Shown here: positions 55,328 to 64,000 of the stretch, in pieces
Position numbering within the stretch: position 1 is the first letter of the stretch
How the letters are laid out: every line of letters begins with the position of its first letter
Assembly: GCA_024196135.1 (NCBI GenBank)
Contig: JAMQCK010000028.1
Coordinates: 1-64,000 of the forward strand
Length of the DNA stretch: 64,000 nt
Reading direction: 5' to 3'
Source of the DNA: Pleurotus ostreatus/Saccharomyces cerevisiae fusant
Lineage: Eukaryota; Opisthokonta
Notes under the pieces: generated by a model
What the model was told of the DNA's origin: nothing
What the model saw: only the letters and a program-made list of their open reading frames with translations
Database searches by the model: none
Position numbers and translations under genes: made by a program

Positions 55328-57898
55328 CTAGTACCCCGCACGCGACCGACGCCTCCTCTTCCTGGCAGCGGACAGGTCATAGACCTCCTTCTCCTTGTCG
55401 GTAAGCCCGAGACGGTCCTTGCCGGCGATCATGAGGCGCTCCGCGCGATAGTCCTGCAGGAACCTGACGAGGTTGCCTTTCATGTGCGTCCAGGCTGGGA
55501 GGACAGAGTCAGCGACGCGCGACATGATGTACACGTTTGGAAGAATAGTCGGCATGCGCGCTTGGAAAAATAGTCGATATGCGCGCTTGGAAGCATATTC
55601 AACGCCTGCCCCATGAGGAGCAAAAGGCCTGCCCTATGAGGAGCAAAAGCGACCCGCTGAAGCGAGCGGGAGACGAGGAATCCCACTTACCTCCCTCAGT
55701 CAACGCCTGTGCCTTGTCCACCGACGCGTGCCTGCCCAGCGCGTCCAGCGCGCCGGGCTCCTGAAGCAAGTTACCGTATCCCATGTCGGTGAGGCGGCGG
55801 TGGATTCTGGGCGGGCGGGGGGTTAGTAACAATGGGGACGGTGGGCTTAGTTAGCTCAGTGGCGTTGCTGATGACTACGGGGGACTCGGGATGACCACCG
55901 CAGCCTCGGGATGGACACCGCAGACTCGGGATGGTCACCGCAGACTCGGGATGGTGATGAAGCAGGAAAGGTATAGACGGTAGACCACTGGCAAGAGCGG
56001 TGGCGAAATCAGGGGACGACTCACTCCGCCTTCCTCTGCCTCTTGCTCTCCTCCGCTTTTATCACGATAGTCTCGTCGCGCTCCTTGTCCCATTGTTCGC
56101 AGATCTTGGCGTGCTGAGGGGGCGGCAGGATGAGTAAGGGTCTATGGACGGAGACGCGAGACACGCGGATGGTATCACCGACACGAGATGCGTGAATGGT
56201 AGCACAGCCGCTCTATCCAGCACCGACACGACCTCCTTCGTCACCACGACCCCCTTCGTCGCCACGACCCCCTTCGTCGCCACGACCCCCTTCAGCGCCA
56301 CAGTCTTAGGACTCGCCGCCCATCACCCAAAACGCCCAACTCACCTCAAACACACCCTCCATCGCCCTCCGCTTACGACGATACCACTTTTTCTGGCCCT
56401 CCCGGCTCATCCGCTTGACGCCATCGCGCGCATAGTCGTCGATGAGCTCGTCGATGGAGAGCGTCATGTAGAAGGGGGATAGGAGGGCTTTGCGGGATTC
56501 TGGGGGAGGAGGTGGATTAGTCGCTCGGATGTGAGGGGAGGTGAGGCGAAGGTGAGGGGAGGCGAGGCGAAGGTGAGGGGAGGTGCGGTGCGGTGGGAAG
56601 GGATGAGGCGAGGGACTACTACGCACTGCCCATTATCACCGGCGGCAAAAGCTTGAGTAGCGAACCTGACCACGCTCCACGAACATCCTTGAGGTCGTCC
56701 AACGCCGTGGCTTCGTCGACAAAGTGGCGTCTATGGGGGAAGTCAGCTAAATGATCCGATGAGAGAGAGAAGATAGAGAAAAGGATGTATGATAGAGGCG
56801 CGGCAGTCGACAGCTCACCTGTTCCCAAAGCACCGCTTACACGTGCGCACGCGCGCCGCCCAGTGGATCTTCTGGATATTGCATGCGTCGCAGAACTAGA
56901 CGCACATAGACCATCAGCGAGCCCCCATAAAGACAACGCCCGAGGAGACACGGTCTCATCAGGACGTTCATGAAGTTCAAACTCACCCTGCACCCCTTCT
57001 TATACACAAGCCTCACGAACTCGCCCAGCGAAATATCGTCGGGTACGGGCGGCAGACCTTCCGCGGTAGCGCAACTGGCCAGCCAGATGTGGTCGGAAGA
57101 CGGGCTGGCGAGGGCATTGGGCGCCAGGTCTAGAACGTGCAGCGGGTGGGATGTTTTGCAGGACTGAGGAGGTGGTGTTAGTGTTGGGAGGTGATGACGT
57201 GGGGTGCGTTCGATTCAGAGGCCGTGCAAAGAAAAAACCGCTCGCCAAAGGTTGGAAAGGAGGCGAAGGCGGGAGAGGATGGAGACAAGGCACAAGGCGG
57301 AAGTTGGTCGAAAGAGAAACTCGCGCACCTCAAGCAAAAGCGCACCGAAGTCCGGGATCTTCACGGCATTCGGGGCAGGCTGGTCCTTGTAACGTAGAGG
57401 TCCGTCTGCATAATTCTCTTCTAATCGACGTCGCTTTGGCGGCCCTGCTTCCTCGGCGTGTTGCCGGTGCGAGGTCTGACTGATGGCGCTTCGCTTGCGC
57501 GAACCCATACCAGCGAAGCCCGACCTTTCCTCGACAAGCGATTGTCCGCCGAAGCTGTCCCCATCCTCGCTATCTCCACTATCCTCGTCATCGCTTTCCT
57601 CGACCCTCCTGCGCCAGACCATCCTGCCCGCGAGCCTCTCCTGGAGCCGGTCGGAATGGTACATGTATCCGGCCGTCGAGTCATCATCAGAGGATTCCGA
57701 GTCGTTGGAGTCCATGTCAGCGTCGTCGCTATCGTCCTCCATGTCGGAGTCGGAGCTCACGCCACCGTCCGATTCTGAGTCCATGGCGTCTACGACCGAT
57801 ATCATTCCACCTTGCGCGCGCGAGCCCGCGCCCTCTAAACGAGAGTCTGCGTCGTAGGGAAGAGGACGTGCCGCCGCCTTGCTCGGGGACCCTCGCAT
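55328..57898 (-). CDS. F-box-family paralogue with diverged F-box, truncated C-terminus
   Basis: The start is MRGSPSKAAARPLPYD. A very acidic N-terminus (SDSDMEDDSDDADMDSNDSE) precedes a basic KRRRLEE patch. The F-box position reads IPDFGALLLE, intron, SCKTSHPLHVLDLAP, so the intron site is conserved but the box is poor. Then comes VPDDISLGEFVRLVY. The zinc ribbon is intact: C-R-F-C split by an intron, then CKRC after 16 residues. Later exons match the family: HAKICEQWDKERDE, HRRLTDMGYGNLLQEPGAL, WTHMKGNLVRFLQDYRAER. The reading stops at 55328 with a basic tail (ARKRRRRSRAGY). The large C-terminal domain and C2H2 finger are missing and minisatellite DNA begins at once. It may be a shortened functional protein or a decaying gene. 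Confidence 0.62.
55878..55955. repeat. 23-bp intronic tandem repeat
   Basis: Four units of GACTCGGGATGGTCACCGCA inside an intron of the truncated F-box paralogue. Confidence 0.85.
56226..56295. repeat. 18-bp intronic tandem repeat
   Basis: Four units of CACGACCCCCTTCGTCGC inside an intron of the truncated F-box paralogue. Confidence 0.85.
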
Positions 57899-58440
57899 AT
57901 TGTGAGGGTACTCAAGTAGTCGTGCAGATGTCAATGAATCAGGTGGGAGGGAGTAGTATCAGGGGGGGGATGTTGACGTGCGAGGGGTGGCAGGGCACGG
58001 GGCAACCGTCTTATAGACGCGGAGCCGACCTGGACCCTGCTGGCCGCAGGACCACCATAGCGCAGCGGGCCACTTTAAGATCAGTACGGTCCACAAAAAC
58101 AATGCAATGTATTACCCAACGTCTTTATTAGCCATACCTCCTCGCTGGCTTTGTGGATGACCGACGCGCATCGTACAAAGAAAGTCTAGGCGCGGCGATT
58201 GGTCTGCCCATTGTGCCATGGATAGACAGCACTAGAAGTACGGTCGAGCAGTCAAAGAGGAGTTTATGTATATGGTTGCGCTATAGTCACGACTAAGGGC
58301 GTTCCAAGGAAGATGAACGTTGAGAGCAAGGGGATCGCGTCCCGGGTTGCCGGCGGCCCTGACGGTCCGAAGGTCTAGACCTCACACGACGTGGTTGGAC
58401 TTCTTGCGCAACGCCGAATTATAAGCTGACCCAAACGATA
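57899..58440. other. intergenic region outside the duplicated arm
   Basis: Upstream side of the truncated F-box gene. Similarity to the left arm of the inverted duplication ends at about 58410-58420. No gene is supported in the remainder. Confidence 0.45.
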
Positions 58441-58554
58441 GGCATCAATACAAAATGCATTACCACGAAGGACTTCGTTATGGGAATGTTGTATGACATC
58501 GGAGGCCATTGTGTCGAGCTGCCAAAGCCATCCACCACGAAGACGAGCATGTAG
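58441..58554 (+). pseudogene. orphan terminal exon of an F-box gene
   Basis: Homologous to the last exon of the F-box gene at 35002-37471 (35002 to about 35120). KDFVMGMLYD, GGHCVELPKPST and a stop (TKTSM) remain readable. A one-base difference upstream of KDF shifts the frame relative to the H-x4-H finger. No other F-box exon precedes it on this strand, so it is a fragment carried along with the tfc4 duplication. Confidence 0.72.
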
Positions 58555-58634
58555 GTACTGTAGCTACGCGTCCGCGAGCAGTCGAGGCACAGCACGACCA
58601 AAGTATAAGTCATCGGTATCATACAACGCAAGTG

Positions 58635-61600
58635 TTATATTGAAAGCCATTTTCTGTACAATGCATCCGCAAGTGGTCTTGCTCCCGTCACCGAGTAGAT
58701 TAGCGACAAATTGTACGCTGCCTCCCTGACGAAGACAACTGTCTAAAGTGAACCGTTAACCGAGGGGCAACAGGCGGAATAGATGAACCACCCACCTCTC
58801 CAGCCTCCGCCCGCTTCAGCACGCGCTCATAGTGCGTCACTGCTTGGGAGAATAGGCCTGCGAGTGTTCCAATGTCAGCCCAATGAATGCATTGATGGTC
58901 CCCTATCCCACTCACCCAGCTGCTGAAACGCACGACCAAGGTTATAATCCGTTTCCCCCCGTCCGCCGCGCACCCCACTCCGCGCAGCCCTATACTTGCT
59001 CAAAAAAGCGAGAGCCTGCGCGACGAGATGGTGTCGATTATCCGCCTGTCGCTGCATCGCACGCCCAAGCGATGCAATCGCAAGCAGGAGGCATAGCACC
59101 GGGTCGTCCGGGCTATAGTCGTAGGCATGCAAAAGGTATACTGGTTCGGTATTAGCAACGGCAATCGCGGACGTGGTCGCCGACCTGGAGGAACACTCAC
59201 CCAGAGCACTCTGATAGCTCCGCGCCGCTACACAGGTCATTCCATACGCAATCATGTTCACCGGACTATACTCCTTGGGCAAAGGTGGTCTGTCCGCTGA
59301 GCCCGACCCTTCATCCTTCTCCCCTTTGTCGTCGTCGTCGTCTTCCTCCTCTCCCTTCGCCCCACCGGCGCCGCCCGCGTACGTCCACCTCCTCCCCGGC
59401 ACCCAGCGCACCAAGTCTGGCGTCACACTCGCCGCGTCCCGGAGCTTCATTTCTCGGAAGAGGAACTTCTGCAACGTCGCGCGGATGAAGGCGTCCGTAG
59501 GCCGCAGGCCACTGGCGAGGGATGCCAGGAGCAGCCGGATGGGCTCGTCGTTGAACTGGTGCGTGTAGACGATCTTGCGCGTCTGCTCGACAACGGTGTC
59601 GAAGCGCTGAGCGGCAATGGCGCAGGCTGGAGGAAAGGTCGAAGTCAGAATACTGACGTAAGAAGGAAGGGCAGTCAACGTACTGGCGAGTGCGATTCGA
59701 AGCGTGTTTTGCCGCGCTTGCGAGACATACGCATTGGAGAGCATCATATGCCGCAGTATCTCCTCTGCTAACGGGTAGTCGCCATCGCGCGTGACGAGGA
59801 AGCAATACTAGTTGCTCTTTAGTACGACGCAGCAAACACCATTCACGATAGACGAGTACCCACCTGCATCGTCATTCTCAACCAATCGTCAAAGTGTATG
59901 GTCCGGAAATGCTCAATTTTCTCGTCTAAAGTCGCCTTTTTGCCGCTACGTTTGCTTTCTGGCAAAGCTTTGAGTATGTGATGCGCCCATAGAAGCAGAG
60001 ACACCACTCACCAAGATCCATCTGCAGCCTCGAAGCCATACGGTCTTCTTCCGCCTCCGCTTCTTGCGCGGTGCGTTTCCGCCTTCGGCCAGCGCGGAAG
60101 ATGCCTTTGAAGTCGCCATGCTAAAGGGAAGGCGAGGTCAGGATACATCACACGCGCAGTAGACGCTCACTTACTCGATCTGTCGTGAACAGTCGCCTTG
60201 TCTCCCGAAACATTTCGATCAGCTTCTCGGCCTCCAACAGCCATTCTCTTCGTGCGCTGACCCGGTCAGGCCTCTTGCCCTTGCGTTTCGCGTCGTCTTG
60301 CGTCGGCCCGTCCCCTGCTTCGACATCCCCGCCCGCTCCACTATCCACCTCCATCGCATCTGCGCTGACGACCGCGTCGGCATCCACAGGTGCTACGTTG
60401 GTGTCTTCCCCCTCTCCACCTACTACTTGTCCCCATAGCTCCTTCACCCGCGCCCACCCCTGCGCGGCCTCCCTCTCTCTCTCCTTCTCCATGGCCTCGA
60501 GCTGCGCGCGCGTCAGCCCGGTTCGCGGTTTGGGTGCCCTGCGCGCCGTGGCTGTGCGGTCTTCAGCGAAGAGGGACGTGTTCGGGTCGGTCGTGCCTTC
60601 TCGAGCGGTGCCCTCGCGAGTATCCGTGGGGTCGCGCGCGCGGCGCTTGCGAGAGTCGATGACTAGGAAGACGTCAGGCTGGTGTTTTCCTGACGCGCGC
60701 CAGATTAGAACACGGACCCAACCTCACCTTGACACACCAAGTCATACGCTCTGTGCACCTCGCCCGTGGCTTCGTAGATCCCGGCCAGCTTCATCTTCGC
60801 GTCGTTCAGTGTCGGGTCCGCTTGGATGACTAGGCAATGGGTGTTAACCTCGGGAGTGAGACGGTTGTGCAAACCCACCACTCTCGTAAACCTCCGCCGC
60901 CTCCTGCAGCTCGCCCAGCATGTGGTAGCACGCGGCCGCCTGCATCAGAATCTGGATGGACGACGTCTACGGAAGGGTGTCAGTACTACGTGCAATCTCA
61001 CACTCGTATTCTGAAATGACGGAAAAGGGACCTGCAGAGAAACGGACGAAGTAAGATGGCCAAGGCGCAAGCAAGACATGGATGGGATGGCCCAAGTCGA
61101 CGATACCAGGATGATATTGGGAGGAAGCATCAGGAAACAAACGAGGACTCACCCCCACATCACCGCCCAGCACCTCGTAGACGCCTTTGGCCTCAGCCCA
61201 AAGCCCCTTTTCGAAGTACGCGTCCCCAATCTCCGCGAAGAGAGGAGCGTAGTCTGTAGGCTCCTCTGCCAGGACGACACTGGCGTGAAGCTGAAGATGT
61301 TGAGTGGGTCAGCGCCGGTAACGCGGCTTCGATCTTGAGGGTGAGCGGAAGATAGTAGGTGGTAAAGTGCTCGTAGGCAACGGCAGGGCGAGACGGGATG
61401 TCAATATATTCGCGAGTACGAGGACGGCATGGACGAGGCCAAAAAGCTGCGAGTCAAGACGCACCTTCCCTTCCTCCGTATCTCCCATCCTTATTCGCGC
61501 TACCGCCAGTCGCTGTCGAGCGTTCAAGTCCAAAGGGAAGTATCCCGGGGGGATGTCGCCCTCGTTGAGGGGACGAGGCACCATGATAGGTAAGTCGTAT

Positions 61601-62956
61601 CTGGATCATGGAGTTTTAGCTTATAGTTCTATGCTCGGTGGCATGGCGAAAGGAGACGGGAACCATCGAAGGTAGAGAATCCATGACACATCGTAGTAGA
61701 GGATCAAGGATATCGCTCGCGCGGGGTCGGAAAATACGCACTCCCTATCATCCGGGACCGCGTCCCAGTAAGCCTGTGTGCCGCGACCTTGCAGCCAGCG
61801 CATTCCGGTCTTCACAACATGTATCGCCCGCTGATGGGCTCCAAGAGCGCTGTGCAAGTCCGCCAATACGAGTATCTCAAGCACGCCGAAGGGATTGGCA
61901 GCACCGTCTGCGCCAGCCTGTCCAGCCGGGAAAGCTTCCTGGTGATGTTTCCACGCCGTCTCGTAGAACTCGGCGCAGGCGGCGAGATCACCGAGCTCTA
62001 CAAGCACAGGTCTAAGCGCAGCCAGCACGTTGAGGTCATGAGGAAGGCGGCGAAGGAGAGCGACAAGGCTAGCTCGTGCCGCGCGCAGATCGTTCACCTC
62101 CCTCGCCAGCGCCGCCCGATCCCACAGCACGGCGACGTTGTCCGGGTCCGCCGCGTACGCTTTTGCGTAGCAGTATAGCGCCTGCTGGGCAGCGCCATTA
62201 CCGCGACTCTGCTGCGCGAGCCGTATCCACTCCTCGGGATCGCGGCGGAGGTGCGCGGCCATGATGCGGAGCTGGAGCGCGGGGGCGGGCATGTTGAGAT
62301 CTGCGTAGCACTGCGCGAGGACGGTCCACGCCGACGCGGCGCGCGGCTCGATGCGGATGACCTCGCTCATGAGGCGGATGGCGGCGGGGAGGTCGGCGTC
62401 GACGTACGCCTGGTTGCCGTCGCCCAGCAGCGCGCGCACCTGGTGCGAAAGAGTGGGGCCCGCGCGAGGGGCGCGTTTTCCCTTGCCCTTGCCCTTGTTG
62501 GCGCGCTTGAGACCGATGCCGGACGCGGCTTTGAGGTCGTCGCGGAAGGTCGCGTTCTGCGCCTCGAGTTGCTGATCCCAATCATGGGCCAGTCCGCTTG
62601 CGTCTGTGCGAGCATTTTGGCGGATGGATTGTACAAGGCGGCTGAGTTATAGCGCCGTTGATATGCGAAAGGGGGGGGGGACGAGTGAGCCGGCAGATGC
62701 GGGGGAAGCAGTCAGTCCGGTGTGATCGAGTACTATGTCGACGACGCACTCGAAATCATGGTCGTTGTCTGGGTCAGCTAACGCGTCTTCTGACGAAACG
62801 TCGCTGGCAGAGTCGTCGGATGTCTCTACGCTCGAAGTTCAGGCGGGGAATGTGAGTTGAGCGCACTGACGCACCTTCTTCCTCCTCATCGCTCAGCTCG
62901 TCTGCAGAGGCTGGCACTTCCTCGTACAGAAGCCGTTGCGCAGCATAGTGATCCAT
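58635..62956 (-). CDS. tfc4: TFIIIC TPR subunit Tfc4 (GTF3C3/Sfc4), intact copy
   Basis: Assembly subunit of RNA polymerase III factor TFIIIC; its TPR arrays contact Brf1 and recruit TFIIIB to tRNA and 5S genes. The start is MDHYAAQRLLYEEVPAS, followed by an acidic stretch (ETSDDSASDVSSED) and DWDQQLEAQNATFRDDLK, then a Lys/Gly linker. TPR helices follow: VRALLGDGNQAYVDADLP, AASAWTVLAQCYADLNMPA, AQQALYCYAKAYAADPDN and LVALLRRLPHDLNVLAAL. A Pro-rich GDIPPGYFPLDLNARQRL motif and a charged insert (GEEEDDDDDKGEKDEG) precede the C-terminal repeats (VYLLHAYDYSPDDPVLCLLL, REAAYNLSLIYSVTGARP), and it ends YRKWLSI at 58635. It has at least a dozen short introns. No stop or frameshift is seen, in contrast to the other copy, so this is presumably the working gene. 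Confidence 0.85.
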
Positions 62957-63431
62957 TGTTCCCCCGTCTTCAGGCCGCCTATGCAATCCTTTCACTCGAC
63001 CAGGATGGACAAGTGAGAAGCGATGATGAACGTAGGAAGAAAGCGCGCATTCTGCGGGCCGTGCAGCCGGTACCGGCAGTTCGTATCAAGCATCTCGACG
63101 TCGCTTTTCTGCTCCAAACGTGATTCGCAACAAAGCAAATGAGGATGTCCCTAGCGAACAAAGAGGTGACTCGTCGAAAGATGCTCTTCCTTCTTCCTTT
63201 GATAGACCGTACCTTACAGTGGACTGTTCGGTGCTCCGACCGACATGGTATAATTTGACTTTTAAAGGCGGTTTTCCTAGCTCTGCCACCCCGCTCGCTA
63301 ATCGTCTACCCTGTCTCCTTCGAGCCTCTACTTCTCGCCCATACGGCAACTTCTTCTCGAGTCCGCGCCACTGATCCTCACGCTCAATGCTCAAGCCCTC
63401 GTTGCAAAAGAGGTTGAGGGCGCGCTCTCCC
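62957..63431. other. intergenic region upstream of tfc4
   Basis: Shared upstream region of tfc4 (minus) and the partial gene on the right (plus). Short open frames only; no RNA gene or TATA box recognised. Confidence 0.35.
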
Positions 63432-64000
63432 ATGGTCAGCGACGCGTTCATGAACGGCGAAGACGAAGACGATGATGGCTCGGACATATTCGAATATCTA
63501 TTCAACAATCCCACCCACCGTAGGCACCTAAGGCGCGGCGGTGGTATGCTATCTCGCAGGAGAGGCGGAGTGGAGGAGAACAATGGGGGCGACAGGGACG
63601 CGGGGAGCGACTGTGGTGGCGAGGCCGTTTCTCTCGAGGGCGGAAAGCGAGGGCGACACGGCAGTGGCGGCGATAATGAGAGTGCACGCAAGCGGCAGAG
63701 ACTTGGCTCAAGCAGCAAGGAGGGCACTACTGGAGAAGGTCGACCGGAGACCTTCGATCTGCTACAGAATCCTGTGGGAGTTATGCATGAAGTGCGTCGC
63801 CCATCTCTATCCTCGTCTTTTCGTCCCTCGTCATCTTTGGCTCGGTTTTGCCTCGTCCCTGACATCTGCCTTCAGGTATGCAAACGCGCCGAGCCGTCGC
63901 TCGCCCTCAACCTCGTGCAGAGCGTGGAGGGGATGTCGGCGGATTCCCTCGCCGGAGACCCTTTCCGTCTGCGCACGGTGGCCGAATCGCTGATCCAGCC
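63432..64000 (+). CDS. probable F-box-family paralogue, 5' part only
   Basis: Starts at MVSDAFMNGEDEDDDGSDIF and is cut by the window end. The N-terminal part is acidic, then rich in Gly/Arg/Ser (RKRQRLGSSSKEG), like the N-termini of the other family members. The end of exon 1 reads LLQNPVGVMHE, followed at a GTGCGT donor by an intron to about 63876. It resumes VCKRAEPSLALNLVQSVEGM. The intron sits at the same place as in the F-box of the relatives (DILYE, intron, ILSH). Sequence similarity to a true F-box is weak and the zinc ribbon would lie beyond the window, so the family assignment is inference. Confidence 0.45.
   Translation, partial: MVSDAFMNGEDEDDDGSDIFEYLFNNPTHRRHLRRGGGMLSRRRGGVEENNGGDRDAGSDCGGEAVSLEGGKRGRHGSGGDNESARKRQRLGSSSKEGTTGEGRPETFDLLQNPVGVMHEVRRPSLSSSFRPSSSLARFCLVPDICLQVCKRAEPSLALNLVQSVEGMSADSLAGDPFRLRTVAESLIQ

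Larger units (their letters stand above)
58420..62975 (-). repeat. inverted duplication, right arm (tfc4 region)
   Basis: Reverse-orientation partner of 30590-35140. It includes the whole tfc4 gene, its 3' flank and the terminal-exon remnant of an F-box gene. Intron differences are more frequent than exon differences, as expected for two copies that diverged under selection on at least one. Confidence 0.85.

Noticed and set aside
63086..63865. 259-codon minus-strand frame near the right end
   Set aside because: Ser/Pro/Arg-rich shadow of the plus-strand exon beginning at 63432, which has a family-like N-terminus and a proper splice donor.

Overview
The window reads as the nuclear genome of an agaricomycete (mushroom-forming) fungus. 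The genes are packed on both strands and most carry many introns of about 50 bp with GTRNGT donors and YAG acceptors. Two tRNA genes have short anticodon-loop introns. Recognisable neighbours include a polyporopepsin-like aspartic protease, proteasome Rpn6, the GID-complex subunit Gid5/Vid28/ARMC8, the TFIIIC TPR subunit Tfc4 and a fungal 4-coumarate:CoA-ligase-like enzyme. The rest belong to lineage-restricted families. There are no operons, and exon limits below come from reading splice sites by eye and by comparing paralogues inside the window.

Layout. 0-3 kb: two uncharacterised genes, divergent. 3.2 kb: tRNA-Ile(UAU). 3.3-5.8 kb (-): ABC half-transporter whose ATPase motifs are all ruined. 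6.6-9.3 kb: a short F-box gene convergent with rpn6. 10.5-15.3 kb: secreted aspartic protease, then gid5. 15.6-25.0 kb: F-box gene, ABC half-transporter with usable Walker motifs, F-box gene. 25.6-30.1 kb (-): a large uncharacterised gene. 30.6-37.5 kb: a broken copy of tfc4 convergent with a full-length F-box gene. 37.8-45.1 kb: a helical-bundle plus beta-rich protein, two divergent single-exon F-box genes and a small membrane protein. 46.4-46.8 kb: a Tc1/mariner-type MITE. 47.4-54.0 kb: minisatellites and an acyl-CoA ligase with coding tandem repeats. 54.5-57.9 kb: tRNA-Glu(CUC), further minisatellites and a C-terminally truncated F-box paralogue. 58.4-63.0 kb (-): the intact tfc4 copy, inverted relative to the first. 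63.4 kb: start of another likely F-box paralogue cut by the window end.

The most striking content is a multi-copy gene family (about 6.6, 15.6, 22.6, 37.5, 57.9 and probably 63.4 kb). Its members combine an N-terminal F-box, split by an intron at one conserved point, with a CxxC...CxxC zinc ribbon whose first CxxC is also split by an intron. Full-length members end in a C2H2-like finger. Two members lack the C-terminal half. F-box proteins are usually substrate receptors of SCF ubiquitin ligases, and two other ubiquitin-pathway genes (rpn6, gid5) lie here too, though that may be coincidence. The inverted tfc4 duplication, one copy with a frameshift and a nonsense codon, is the clearest structural event. 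It could be a real duplication or two haplotypes of a dikaryon joined in assembly.
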